Shown here: one piece after another, positions 1 to 8,900 of the stretch
Layout: every line of letters begins with the position of its first letter
Numbering within the stretch: position 1 is the first letter of the stretch
Assembly (NCBI GenBank): GCA_902789735.1
Contig: CADAOZ010000022.1
Span: forward strand, 1 to 39,547
Length of the DNA: 39,547 nt
Direction: 5' to 3'
DNA from: an uncultured Lachnospiraceae bacterium
GTDB taxonomy: Bacteria > Bacillota > Clostridia > Lachnospirales > Lachnospiraceae
Notes under the pieces: generated by a model
What the model was told of the DNA's origin: nothing
The model's database searches: none
What the model saw: the letters and a program-made list of their open reading frames with translations, nothing else
Translations under genes and position numbers: made by a program

Positions 1-8
1 GCGTCTCC

Positions 9-60
9 AAAAAAACACGAAGCCCGAAAAAGCCTTTAAATAAGGCATTTTTCGGACTTC
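9..60 (-). terminator. Intrinsic terminator of the first tRNA group
   Basis: A long hairpin (arms about 19-35 and 42-60) is followed on the minus strand by seven T (complement of A9-A15). It lies just downstream of the minus-strand tRNA-like genes at 76-444 and would end their transcript. The hairpin itself is symmetric and could also stop plus-strand transcription entering from the left. Confidence 0.75.
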
Positions 61-75
61 ATTTAACCCAAAAAG

Positions 76-149
76 TGGAGACGGTGGGACTTGAACCCAA
101 AACCTTCTGTTTGTAGGACAGATACTCTCATCTGCCATGTTACAGACCT
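76..149 (-). pseudogene. Degenerate tRNA-like gene (anticodon loop CCTACAA)
   Basis: The 3' half is tRNA-like: a T-arm with loop TTCAAGT closed by GGG/CCC, and an anticodon stem TCTGT/ACAGA. The seven-base loop would put TAC (Val) at the anticodon, but position 33 is C instead of the invariant T. The D-arm is poor and the 5' strand does not pair with the 3' acceptor strand CGTCTCC. No CCA is encoded. Either a decayed tRNA or part of something else: GGAGACG, which pairs perfectly with this acceptor strand, occurs further downstream at 2-8. Confidence 0.5.
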
Positions 150-174
150 GTATTGGTATCCTGAACGGATACAG

Positions 175-248
175 CGTTTGCGGCCGGGCTCGAACCGGCA
201 TCTCCCGTATGTTAAACGGGTATTCTTACCAAATTGAACTACGCTCAC
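175..248 (-). tRNA. tRNA-like gene, apparent anticodon AAC
   Basis: Recognisable cloverleaf: D-stem GTTC/GAAT, anticodon stem CCCGT/ACGGG with loop TTAACAT (AAC, formally Val), T-stem GCCGG/CCGGC with loop TTCGAGC. The acceptor GTGAGCG/CGCAAAC has two internal mismatches (3-70 and 4-69). Anticodon AAC is rare in bacteria. No CCA follows. It may be charged, or it may be a decaying copy. Confidence 0.6.
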
Positions 249-281
249 ATATTTTTACTCTTCTCCGTCAGGAGGCCTCAG

Positions 282-352
282 ATCTCTGAACGGGAGTTGA
301 ACCCGCACACCGGGTTTGGAAAACGCGTATGCTGCCATTACATCATCAGAGA
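282..352 (-). tRNA. tRNA-Gly-like (TCC)
   Basis: The acceptor TCTCTGA/TCAGAGA pairs perfectly but begins with T rather than G. The D-stem is ATGT/GCAT, and the anticodon stem CGCGT/ACCCG has one mismatch and loop TTTCCAA, giving TCC (Gly). T-stem GCGGG/CCCGT has loop TTCAACT. Positions 8-9 are TG. No encoded CCA. The fold is complete, but the acceptor is unlike a standard tRNA-Gly. Confidence 0.65.
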
Positions 353-371
353 ATATACATCATTCAAAAAG

Positions 372-444
372 AGGGAACAGCAGGATTCGAACCTGCGACC
401 TGCCGGTTAACAGCCGGGCGCTCTGCCAGCTGAGCTATGAACCC
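372..444 (-). tRNA. tRNA-Asn (GTT)
   Basis: Standard D-arm (GCTC/GAGC), anticodon loop CTGTTAA (GTT) and T-arm (GCAGG, TTCGAAT, CCTGC). The acceptor GGGTTCA/TGTTCCC contains T-T mismatches at 4-69 and 5-68, and no CCA is encoded. It is the first gene of this minus-strand group and starts right after the hairpin at 450-472. Confidence 0.8.
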
Positions 445-472
445 AAAATCCGCCTGTCTCCCGGACAGGCGG
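445..472 (-). terminator. Terminator-like hairpin directly in front of tRNA-Asn
   Basis: A 9-bp stem CCGCCTGTC/GACAGGCGG is followed on the minus strand by ATTTT, and the tRNA starts at the next base. An intrinsic-terminator-like hairpin upstream of a tRNA group is also seen at 34348-34378, so it may be an attenuator or a processing element. The T-run is short, so terminator function is uncertain. Confidence 0.5.
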
Positions 473-805
473 TACTCCTGTCCTTTTTCTTATGTACACA
501 TCTTAACAGCCCTGATTGGGACTTGTCATTCAACCCGTAAGAGCCCGTCTGCCTGCTTCCTGGTCTTCACAGGAGAACCGATAGCCATGATGGCAAAAGC
601 CCCGGGCACCCGGCAGATTACTTATGGGGCATTTTGTCTACTGCGTCCATCTCCGCGAACATCTTTCTAACATATCATGACAAGAATTCCCCCATCCTCT
701 AAGAAAAAGTATGAAATGAGAAGTGGTGGAAGTATATCACAAAGCGGCAGGAATATTTCCCTGCAGCCAAATTCATTCTCATTGGTTCCAATGGGGTCTA
801 TCCCC
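473..805. other. Intergenic stretch without a supported gene
   Basis: I see no reading frame with a good ribosome binding site and no recognisable family. On the minus strand, downstream of the 5'-nucleotidase, there is a weak GC-rich hairpin followed by CTTTTG near 598-620 that might contribute to termination. Confidence 0.5.
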
Positions 806-2632
806 TTACGGTTCCTCCTCCACAATAATGATCCTGTCCTCTCCGGTCGGATCACTGTATTCTTCGCCGATCGTACCACCGAGGTCTTCCTGGATATAAT
901 CGATGATCACGTCATGTTCCAGGAGCCCGCCATCATCGAGACGCTCCGCGCCGTCGAAAGCAGTGAGTCCATCACCGTTATTGATCACAACATAATCGGT
1001 ACTCGCCAATGTATAGAAAGCCTCAGGATCAACAGGCTCTCCGCCGATCATCACATTCCTGACACGTCTCTCGCCGCTTATGCCCGTGAACATCCCGTTG
1101 GTATCTTCAGTGCAGGTCGGATCAATGTAAGTATGGATCTCGTAGGACATACCGGAGACCTGCAGGAATCCCCCGTTTTCAGCGGGGACGGAGCGCGAGG
1201 CCCATTCCAGCGCGTCCAGGATCTGCTGTCCAGTCACTTTGATCTTACAGGCTTCCATCCCGAAAGGCATCACTCTGTAGGCGTCAGCCATCTTCACCTC
1301 ACCGGCTGGGATATTATCGCGTACACTTCCGCCGCCAAGTACGGCAACATCCGCTCCCATCCGGGCGCGGAAAGCGTCCACGCAGAAATCGCCCATGTTT
1401 GTCTCCGCCCGGCGTACCATACGGTAGGGACGGCCTTCCGAATCGATCGCTTCCGGATCATTGATGGTCAGATCCACCGCCGAGTACCCAATTTTAACCT
1501 GCGTCTGTTTATCCAGTTCGTCCTTTGCTTCTTTGACCGCTTCAGAAAGCTCATTCTCAATCACGAAAAATTCGGGAGCGGTATCTTCGAACGTCCATGT
1601 ATAAATGCCTGTACTGAGTTCCCCCTCTTCAGGAATCATACACCATCCGATTCCCTGCAGCTTCGTACCGCAGGCTGAACGGGGCACGGATTTCCCATCC
1701 TTGTCCTTCATGACCACCTGGTCCGTATCATGGCTGTGTCCGTCCAGAAAAGCGTCGATCCCGCTCGTATTAGCGATTACATCCGCATAGGTATAGGGAC
1801 GGCTGGTCTCCACATTCCCCATATGTCCCATAACGATCACATATTCTGCGCCTTCTTCTCTGGCGTCATCCACAGCCGACTGGACAGCGTTGTACAAGGC
1901 TTCTCCGGTCTCATCCTGCAGGAAAGAATAGATATAGTTCCCCTCTTCGTCCTGAAAATGGACAGGTGTCGAAGTAACGATCGTTTCCGGCGTCGTCACT
2001 CCAACAAAACCGATCTTTTTGCCCCCGGCTTCCAGAATGACGTAGGGTTCGAAGACATTCTCTCCCCGGCACTGGAAATTGCATGAAATATAGGGGAATT
2101 CCGCCTTCTCCGCAAGCGAAAGGAACTGGTCCATTCCATAGTCGAACTCATGATTGCCGGGAATAGCGACATTGTATCCCATCTTGTTCATCAGATCGAT
2201 GGGCACCTCTCCTTTTGACTTTGATCCGATCAGATCACCCTGAATGTTGTCGCCGTTATCCACGAGAATGACATCATATCCCCGGGCCTGCAGGTGTTTG
2301 CGGATTTGCTCCAGCCCCGCGTAGCCAAAACCCTGATCGACCCCGCAGTGCACATCGCTGGTGTACAGAATCATGACGTCCTTTGGCACAGACGCCTCCT
2401 GCTCTGCAGGTATCTCCGAATCACTCTCCTCTTCGGATGCCCCCGGATCACTCTCCTCTTCAGATGCTTCCGGGGCGCTTTCGCTTTGTGTGTCCGCAGT
2501 CTGCGCGCTCTGCGTATCAGCGCTGTCCGTCTGATTCCCGCTGCAGGACGTGAACAAAAGCAGCAGGATCATCGTGAGCGCGAGCATGACTGTCCGCTTT
2601 TTACTGAATCTGATGGTTTGATCTGTCTTCAT
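806..2632 (-). CDS. Lipoprotein 5'-nucleotidase / 2',3'-cyclic phosphodiesterase (UshA family)
   Basis: 608 aa. It probably hydrolyses extracellular nucleotides to nucleosides and phosphate at the outer face of the membrane. Residues 1-30 form a lipoprotein signal peptide ending in the lipobox FTSC (Cys30), followed by an acidic, Glu/Ser-rich linker to about residue 82. The metallophosphatase domain shows YTSDVHCG (Asp93, His95), VDNGDN (Asp128), GNHEFDYG (159-166), a MGHMG motif and DGHSHD. The C-terminal 5'-nucleotidase domain has LGGGSVRDNI and a late NNGDGL motif. It is monocistronic with AAAGGAG nine bases before ATG. The exact substrate cannot be told from sequence. Confidence 0.92.
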   Translation of the reverse strand: MKTDQTIRFSKKRTVMLALTMILLLLFTSCSGNQTDSADTQSAQTADTQSESAPEASEEESDPGASEEESDSEIPAEQEASVPKDVMILYTSDVHCGVDQGFGYAGLEQIRKHLQARGYDVILVDNGDNIQGDLIGSKSKGEVPIDLMNKMGYNVAIPGNHEFDYGMDQFLSLAEKAEFPYISCNFQCRGENVFEPYVILEAGGKKIGFVGVTTPETIVTSTPVHFQDEEGNYIYSFLQDETGEALYNAVQSAVDDAREEGAEYVIVMGHMGNVETSRPYTYADVIANTSGIDAFLDGHSHDTDQVVMKDKDGKSVPRSACGTKLQGIGWCMIPEEGELSTGIYTWTFEDTAPEFFVIENELSEAVKEAKDELDKQTQVKIGYSAVDLTINDPEAIDSEGRPYRMVRRAETNMGDFCVDAFRARMGADVAVLGGGSVRDNIPAGEVKMADAYRVMPFGMEACKIKVTGQQILDALEWASRSVPAENGGFLQVSGMSYEIHTYIDPTCTEDTNGMFTGISGERRVRNVMIGGEPVDPEAFYTLASTDYVVINNGDGLTAFDGAERLDDGGLLEHDVIIDYIQEDLGGTIGEEYSDPTGEDRIIIVEEEP

Positions 2633-2837
2633 GGACGGATACTCCTTTCCTGCCTTTCGAAGAGATCTAAAGTATTGTCTTTACTCTATTAAGAACAACC
2701 CCTGGATCATCTGGCAGATTTCACATAATTGTAACCCTTCGGTTATACCAGCGGTTAAATGACAAAAACTGAAAACAGGGATAACATGCAGCTATAAGAA
2801 ATGATTTACGAAAGAAAAACTGTGCGGTTAAATATAT

Positions 2838-2910
2838 GCTCCCGTACCCCAACGGCAGAGGGCACCGGCTAAGGACCGGTTCAGTGAGGGTTCAAATCCC
2901 TCCGGGAGTA
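2838..2910 (+). tRNA. tRNA-like gene with anticodon AAG but short variable loop
   Basis: Good cloverleaf: acceptor GCTCCCG/CGGGAGT, T8-A9, a D-arm with GG in the loop, anticodon stem ACCGG/CCGGT with loop CTAAGGA (AAG, a Leu anticodon), T-stem GAGGG/CCCTC with loop TTCAAAT. The variable loop is only five bases, whereas normal bacterial tRNA-Leu has a long variable arm. No CCA is encoded. A weak promoter (TTTACG, 17 bases, TTAAAT) lies directly upstream. Confidence 0.7.
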
Positions 2911-2934
2911 CTCCTGCTTACGCAGCAGAATCAT

Positions 2935-3023
2935 GCCTCTGTAGCAGAATCGGTATATGCGGCGGGCTCAGAACCCGCGACGGACAAAGTCCATAGTTGT
3001 GGGTTCGATCCCCACCAGAGGCA
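2935..3023 (+). tRNA. tRNA-Leu (CAG)
   Basis: Class II tRNA: perfect acceptor GCCTCTG/CAGAGGC, anticodon stem GCGGG/CCCGC with loop CTCAGAA (CAG), a long variable arm containing GGAC/GTCC, and T-stem GTGGG/CCCAC with loop TTCGATC. A73 is present but CCA is not encoded. It is the most canonical tRNA of this small plus-strand group. Confidence 0.88.
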
Positions 3024-3034
3024 CTTATCAATAT

Positions 3035-3104
3035 CGGCAGATATGCAGACTGGTGAAGCGGGCGGTCTGTAAAATCGTCGCCTTCAGGCCCTGCAGGTTC
3101 AGAT
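3035..3104 (+). pseudogene. tRNA-Tyr remnant (GTA)
   Basis: The D-arm and anticodon arm resemble tRNA-Tyr (loop CTGTAAA, anticodon GTA, stem GCGGT/ATCGT with wobbles) and a variable-arm-like segment follows. The T-loop-like TTCAGAT is not closed by a T-stem and no matching acceptor strands are present. Probably a decayed tRNA gene. Confidence 0.5.
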
Positions 3105-3109
3105 CATAA

Positions 3110-3158
3110 GCCGCTCTGGCAGAATTGGCAAATGCGCCTGCCCTGTCTTCTCCGGCAG
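3110..3158 (+). pseudogene. 5' fragment of a Leu-type tRNA
   Basis: GCCGCTC, TG and a D-arm (GCA...TGC with TTGGCAAA in the loop) closely resemble the 5' half of the tRNA-Leu at 2935. They are followed by CTGCC/GGCAG closing an oversized 11-base loop. No T-arm or 3' acceptor follows, because the sequence runs into the convergent gene ending at 3162. Truncated copy. Confidence 0.5.
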
Positions 3159-3161
3159 CTC

Positions 3162-3629
3162 TTAATAGAGATAGGCTGCTTCCGCCCCGTCATACCATTC
3201 ATACCGGCAGTAATGGACATGGTCCATATCTGCCAGGGTGATACGGGGAAAGAAATCCCTGAACAGGGGGAGATATTTTTCCTTCTCTTCCCGGGTCAGT
3301 TGCCTGGCGATATCATTCTCGTGATAACTGTTCTCATCCGGAGGCAGAGGCAATATTTCCTCCAGATGATAATCCAGGAAGGGACCCGGCAGATACTCCG
3401 GATGCCCGGGATCACGGGCATCCAGGCGCCTGTCGGGATCATGCAGGAAATCATCGAGTCCCGGATACCATTCCGGACCGTTCTCGCACAGGGCAGGCCC
3501 GAACCAGCCAGGGTCCCATCCCAGCTGCTCATCATGCTCCCGCAGGAACTGATTCCATTCCCGTAAATATGCAAATCCCAGATAAAGAGCAGGTATCCTC
3601 AGGACCGTTGTCCTTCTCCAGCATGACAT
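3162..3629 (-). CDS. Hypothetical protein, 155 aa
   Basis: No family recognised. The protein is acidic and rich in aromatic residues and proline (for example GWFGPALCENGPEWYPGLDDFLHDPDRR), with no signal peptide beyond a weakly hydrophobic N-terminus. The start ATG is preceded by GGAGGG eight bases upstream. The stop codon lies four bases from the tRNA-Leu fragment on the other strand. Its 5' leader consists of a 15-bp tandem repeat in which every unit carries AGAAGGAA, a Shine-Dalgarno-like string. Probably real, of unknown function. Confidence 0.6.
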   Translation of the reverse strand: MSCWRRTTVLRIPALYLGFAYLREWNQFLREHDEQLGWDPGWFGPALCENGPEWYPGLDDFLHDPDRRLDARDPGHPEYLPGPFLDYHLEEILPLPPDENSYHENDIARQLTREEKEKYLPLFRDFFPRITLADMDHVHYCRYEWYDGAEAAYLY

Positions 3630-3655
3630 GTTCCCGTCCCTCCCTTTTTTAAGGA

Positions 3656-3730
3656 TTCCTTCTTTAAGGTTTCCTTCTATAAGGTTTCCTTCTATAAGGC
3701 TTCCTTCTATAAGGCTTCCTTCTATAACTC
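3656..3730. repeat. 15-bp tandem repeat, five units
   Basis: Five consecutive units of TTCCTTCTATAAGGY (the first and last slightly degenerate) lie between the hypothetical gene and the VWA gene. On the minus strand each unit reads AGAAGGAA, a ribosome-binding-like string, in the leader of the 155-aa gene. Copy number may vary between strains. Confidence 0.85.
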
Positions 3731-3808
3731 CAACTGATTTTAACTCCTGTTCGGGTACTTCAAGTACTTTGTTTCTGGTGCGCGAGTTATCTTTTTACAA
3801 AATGCTGT

Positions 3809-5809
3809 TTACCAGTCAAAGCGGTCTCTGGAATGGATCCCCACGTTGAGATCCCGCGCCGACCGCTTCAGGATCTCCGGAAGCTTGTAAAAATCGTCTT
3901 TGTTGATTTCCCGGATTTCCTCACCCAGCGTATCGCAGAGCTTCTCTGCCAGGTCCAGATCCTCCCGGCCGATCTTGTCCGATCCCCGCAGCTTTTCCGC
4001 GCAGACATAGACCACATAGGCAAGCCTGAGATTGTCCGTAAATCCGTCTTCCGCGGACGGGATCACATATTCGATCTCTTCGGAGGTGTCCGCCAGGGGC
4101 TCCTTATAGCGGATCTTCACCGTGCCCAGTTCCTTTGAACCGGTGGTCACGACCTTGGCGTATTTATAGCCGCTCTCCACAGGTCCGCTTCCGTCCCGGA
4201 GCACCAGCTCATATAGGGCCACCCCGTAGCCGCCGGATCCGAAGGGCTCTGAGATCACCTTATCATCGGTGAAGTCCTGATGGCTGATCTCCCGGTTCTC
4301 AAAACCGAGCAGGCGGAAGGACTCCACGACCTCGGGATTGAATTCGACCTGGGCCTTTACGTCTTTGGCGATGACATTGACCAGAGAGGCGTATTCCGCA
4401 TTGACGCATTTCTTCACATCCGCGAGGTTGTTAACGACGCGGTATACACCGTTCCCGTGTTTGCAGAGGGTCTCCAGCTTGTCATCCCGGAAGTTGTAGA
4501 TTCCCGTCCCGACCACGCTCAGGAACAGGTTGGTCTTTTTCTTCTCTTCGATCAGTTCCGCCAGTCCGCCCTTGTCCGTAATGCCGAAATTCAGGTCCCC
4601 GTCGGTAATCAGGATCACCTGGTTATTGCCGCCTTCAATATACTCTTCCTTACCGATCTGATAGGCCGTCTCGATCCCGGCTGATCCGTGTGTGCACCCC
4701 CAGACGCCCACTGCCAGGAACTTCTCAAGGGCCCGGATCCTGTCCTTTTCATCCCGGATCTTCATCCCTCGGAAAACGACCCGGTCCCGTGAACTATAGG
4801 TCACAAGGCTCAGCTTGTCACCGTCCTTCAGTTTGCTGAGGATGGTGGCGACCATAGCCTGGACCTGGACGGTATTGTAGGACATGCTGCCGGAAACATC
4901 CAGGAGAAGCACGATATTCTGCTGCGGCCGGATCTCCTCTTTTCCCTGGACGTTGATGTAGAGGAGTTTGTTCCCCCCTGCTTTCGGCATCAGCTCGCAG
5001 GAAACGCGGAACTTGTCCTTTTCCGGCAGCAGGCTCTGATATCGGAAGTAATTGAGCATTTCCTCAATCCTGACCATGCTCCTGTCTATGCGGCGCTCTT
5101 CCCGCAGCTGGTTGAAGATGATGCCGGCGGAAGCAGTATTGGTCGTCATGCGGAAGGTGGATGTCATCTGACTGGCGGTATTCCGGAAATCCTTCTCCTC
5201 GATGGGCTCATATTCATCTGTCGCCGGCATGGCCAAAGGCGCGCCAGTGACAGGCATTCTCTTCACCGCTGACGCCTTCAGGGACCTTTCCCTGGAAGAT
5301 CTGCTGCGTAAAAAGGAAGGGACCTCCAGGCTTTTTCTTTCTACATGAGCGTCCGGAAAAGCTTCTCCGCTGAACATTTGACTGATCAGGCCTGCCTCCA
5401 GTGACGAGGAGGCGATTTCCGCAGAAGATGCGGACGGAGCAGATTCTTCCGTGTCCGCGATGCATTGATGCACTCTGCGGCCCGTACTGCAGCCGGAGCC
5501 TTCGGGGAACCCTGTCGGCGCACTGAAGCCGGTGAAGATGCCCGTCTCCGGCTCTGCCGCGCTGCCGGTTTCGGTGATCATATCTCCAGGTTCTTCGTCC
5601 TCCTCATCGCCCGGGCACACAAAGATCTCATAGAGCTTGTCCATTGGAAGCGTTTTCTTATCTTCATAAGAATAATCTGACCCGAACGTATAGATGGCCA
5701 GCACCGCCGCTGTCTTCCGGTCATAGCCAAGGCTCCGGTAATATGGATACAGTTCCTTCTGCTCCCCGGAAAAGGGAATCCCGTCAAGTACTTCTGTATA
5801 TCTTCTCAT
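3809..5809 (-). CDS. VWA-domain protein of the YfbK type (von Willebrand A with DUF3520-like C-terminus)
   Basis: 666 aa. Such proteins are thought to bind partners through a metal-ion-dependent adhesion site (MIDAS); the substrate is unknown. The N-terminal 60 residues form a small helical domain (YPYYRSLGYDRKTAAVLAIY), then comes a long low-complexity linker to about 200. A VWF-N-like segment (TNTASAGIIFNQLREERRIDRSMVRIEEMLNYF) precedes the VWA domain with an intact MIDAS (DVSGS at about 304-308, the Thr of WGCTHG, and ITDGD). The C-terminal 170 residues end in LNVGIHSRDRFDW, typical of YfbK. I chose the ATG at 5809, with AGGAG six bases upstream; an in-frame TTG immediately precedes it. 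No membrane segment, so probably cytoplasmic. Unlike many VWA proteins it has no MoxR ATPase next to it. Confidence 0.85.
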   Translation of the reverse strand: MRRYTEVLDGIPFSGEQKELYPYYRSLGYDRKTAAVLAIYTFGSDYSYEDKKTLPMDKLYEIFVCPGDEEDEEPGDMITETGSAAEPETGIFTGFSAPTGFPEGSGCSTGRRVHQCIADTEESAPSASSAEIASSSLEAGLISQMFSGEAFPDAHVERKSLEVPSFLRSRSSRERSLKASAVKRMPVTGAPLAMPATDEYEPIEEKDFRNTASQMTSTFRMTTNTASAGIIFNQLREERRIDRSMVRIEEMLNYFRYQSLLPEKDKFRVSCELMPKAGGNKLLYINVQGKEEIRPQQNIVLLLDVSGSMSYNTVQVQAMVATILSKLKDGDKLSLVTYSSRDRVVFRGMKIRDEKDRIRALEKFLAVGVWGCTHGSAGIETAYQIGKEEYIEGGNNQVILITDGDLNFGITDKGGLAELIEEKKKTNLFLSVVGTGIYNFRDDKLETLCKHGNGVYRVVNNLADVKKCVNAEYASLVNVIAKDVKAQVEFNPEVVESFRLLGFENREISHQDFTDDKVISEPFGSGGYGVALYELVLRDGSGPVESGYKYAKVVTTGSKELGTVKIRYKEPLADTSEEIEYVIPSAEDGFTDNLRLAYVVYVCAEKLRGSDKIGREDLDLAEKLCDTLGEEIREINKDDFYKLPEILKRSARDLNVGIHSRDRFDW

Positions 5810-5941
5810 CAAAATCTCCTCTCCGAATCTACGTTATATCAATTCTTATTATAACAGCTGCAGGGCTCTGTCGCGATCCCTGTTCCGGGACCGCATCGTC
5901 ATCCTCTCCTTCTCTGCTTCGCTCCTCCATGGAAGCAAGTC

Positions 5942-5976
5942 AGATACAGCCGGTCCAGTACGGGCCGGCTGTATCT
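5942..5976. terminator. Hairpin 3' of the CheB/CheR hybrid gene
   Basis: A perfect 12-bp stem AGATACAGCCGG/CCGGCTGTATCT with an 11-base loop lies 22 bases past the stop codon of the minus-strand gene. A T-run follows only on the plus strand (GTCTTTTT), so minus-strand termination would be through a T-poor hairpin. Confidence 0.5.
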
Positions 5977-5998
5977 GTATGGTCTTTTTCGGATATTC

Positions 5999-8900
5999 TC
6001 ATGCCAGGCTTTCATTCTCGATCCTGACGAATTCCTTTGCCAGGGTCTGGCCCAGTTTTTCAATATCAATCGGTTTTGTCAGTACCGCGTTCATACCGGC
6101 TTTCAGGCACTGGTCCAGGGAGTCGGTATAGACATCCGCCGTCAGGGCGATGATCGGTATGATTTCGGCGTCAGCGGTGTTGAGGGACCGGATCTCCCGG
6201 GCCGCTTCGATGCCGCCCTTGACCGGCATCATGATATCCATGAGGATGGCCTGGTAATAGAAGGAGCCTTTCTTCTTGAAGATATCAATGGCCTCCTGGC
6301 CGTCCCTGGCCAGCTCCGAATGCATCCCTTTGGTCTCAAGGATCTTCATGATGACTTCAGCGTTGATGTTGTTGTCTTCCACCAGGAGGACGGTCTTACC
6401 GTAGAGGACCTGTTCCTCGAAGGTGGCAGTCTTGTTCTTTTCCCGCTGGATCTGGTCATCGGTGGCCAGGTCGTACTGCATATGTACGATAAAGATGGCG
6501 CCTTCTCCCGGTTTGCTGCTGTAGTCGATGGTGCCTCCCAGCAGATCCACCAGATTGCGGCAGATGTAGAGACCCAGGCCTGTGCCTTCACTCAGGCCGC
6601 CGCCGGTCTGTTTCTCCTGCTCGAAGGGCAGGAACATGCGCTGCTGGAATTCGGGACTGATGCCGATGCCATTGTCCATGATGGTATAGGTATGATCCAC
6701 CTGTTTTTCCATATAGCTGACATCGACCTTCAGTGTGACTTTTCCGCCCTCCGGGGTGAATTTCAGGGCATTGGAGAGCAGGTTCATCAGGATCCGCTCC
6801 ATATGCTCCAGGTCCATCATGACATAGCGGTCTTCACATGAGCGCACGATCAGCTCAAAATGGATGCCCGCTTCTTTGGCCCGTTCCGCGATAATGGTGG
6901 AGACATTTTCCACCGCCTGCCGTTCATGGACCGCTGAACTGACGGATACGACCTTGCCGGCGTTGATCTGGCTGGTCTCCAGGACCTCGTCGATCAGGGT
7001 CATCAGATAGTCGCCGGTGGTACGGATCTTCTCCAGGTTGTCCCGCAGGGACTCTGTCAGGTTATCCTCCTGCAGGGTCAGTTCGATCAGACCGTTGATG
7101 GCTGTCATGGGGGTCCGCATGTCATGGCTCATCTGGGAAAGGAATGTCTCCTTCTCCTTGTTCTGCCGGACGGCGGCCCGCAGGGCGTTGGCCATTTCCT
7201 CGATCTGGCGCTTGTCATTGATCTGTTTAGTGGTATCTACAAATGTAATGACCAGGCCGTGGATGTCCTTGTGGGCTTCCTCCACGGTCAGATATTCGGC
7301 AGGCTCTTTGATATGGGCCCTGTAGGGGGCGATATTGATCAGGTATGTCTTGCCTGTCACCGCCGCGCAGTAGTGCTCCTCCGGCCGCATGGTCCGCAGG
7401 ACTTTTTTGGAAAGCTCCATAAGATCGATGGTGGCGAAATTATAGGCGATATAACGCAGAGACCTGCCCACGTCCTGTTCAGCTACGGTGAATTCCTTGG
7501 CGATATATTCCGTGAACTTGCGGATGTTCAGCTTCTGGTCCACCATGATGATACCGACCATGGTGGTGGAGAGGAAGTTGGCCATATCGTCGTTGGCCAG
7601 GGCCAGCTCCGATACCTTGGACTGGTATTCCGAGTTGACGGTATAGAGCTCCTCGTTGACGGACTGCAGCTCCTCGTTAGAGCTCTGCAGCTCTTCATTG
7701 GCGGTCAGCAGTTCTTCATTGGCCGCCTGCAGCTCGGCGTTGACAGCTTCCAGTTCCGTCACGGTATTTTTCAGGTGGTCGTTGGCCACGTTCAGTTCTT
7801 TTTCCAGACTGGAGATACGCTGGGCGGCGGCGGTATCCACCTTGTAGTCGTCCATGATTACAGTCTGGGCGTTCTTGACGTCCGAGCGCAGGAAAACGAT
7901 GGCCGTCATGCCCGTACTGCCGCCCAGTTTGTCCTGGATGGGCTCGGCGATGACGGAAATATATTCCGGCTGGTCGTCGAATTTGACCGGGATCTTGCGG
8001 TAGGCCACCTGGCTGCGGGTCTCCCGGGATTCCTTGAGGACCTTGGAAACAATGATCTTGAGGTCTGTCCTGACCAGGGAGAAGATGTCCAGGGTAATGC
8101 TGCCCAGGGGGATCCTGAGCATCTTGGAGCAGTCTCCGTAGGTGTGGGTCAGTTTGTTCTTCTCATCCACGATGACGCAGGCCGGCATGAAGGTCTCCAG
8201 GATCTTGGTGTCCAGCTCACTCTCGGTATAGGAGATGTTGGACTTTTCCATGGAAACGGGCACATTGAGGGCGTCCAGACTGCTGTCATAGTCGTGCATG
8301 GAATAGGTGATCCGGTCGTTGACCGGCGCCTTTCCCGAAGCGTTGTGGACAAAGATCTTCTCATTGGCGCACAGGACCCGGAAGACATCGTCATAGTCGA
8401 TGACGGACTCGGACCGGCCCAGGAAAAGGTAGCCCTTGTCCTTCAGGGCCATATGGAAAATGGCGAACAGCTTGCGCTGCAGGATGCCCTGGAAGTAGAT
8501 CAGCAGATTCCGGCAGCTGATCAGGTCCAGCTTGCCGAAGGGGGGATCCTGAAAGACATTGTGCTGGGCAAAGACGATCATCTTGCGGATCTCGTGGTTG
8601 ATCACATAGTGATTCCCCTTGCGGGTGAAATAACGGCTGAGCCGGGGGACCGACACATCTTCGATGATGTTGTCCCCGTACACGCCCCGGCTGGCGGTGG
8701 CGATGGCGTCGGCGTCCAGATCGGTGGCGAAGATCTTGATCTGGCGGGAGATGCCAAGCTCATCCATGGCCTCAGCAAAAAGGATGGCGATGGAATAGGC
8801 TTCCTCACCGGTGGAACAGCCGGCGACCCAGACCCGGATCTGATCCGAAGGCGCGGCGGACTGCAATAGTTCGGTAATGACCTTGGTCTTGAGGACATCG

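Noticed and set aside
7124..8869. A 581-codon open frame on the plus strand, and a 258-codon one at 9017-9793
   Set aside because: They lie antisense inside the CheB/CheR kinase gene, whose catalytic motifs are intact; the composition (Gly/Asp/Val-rich, no domain) is typical of an antisense shadow.
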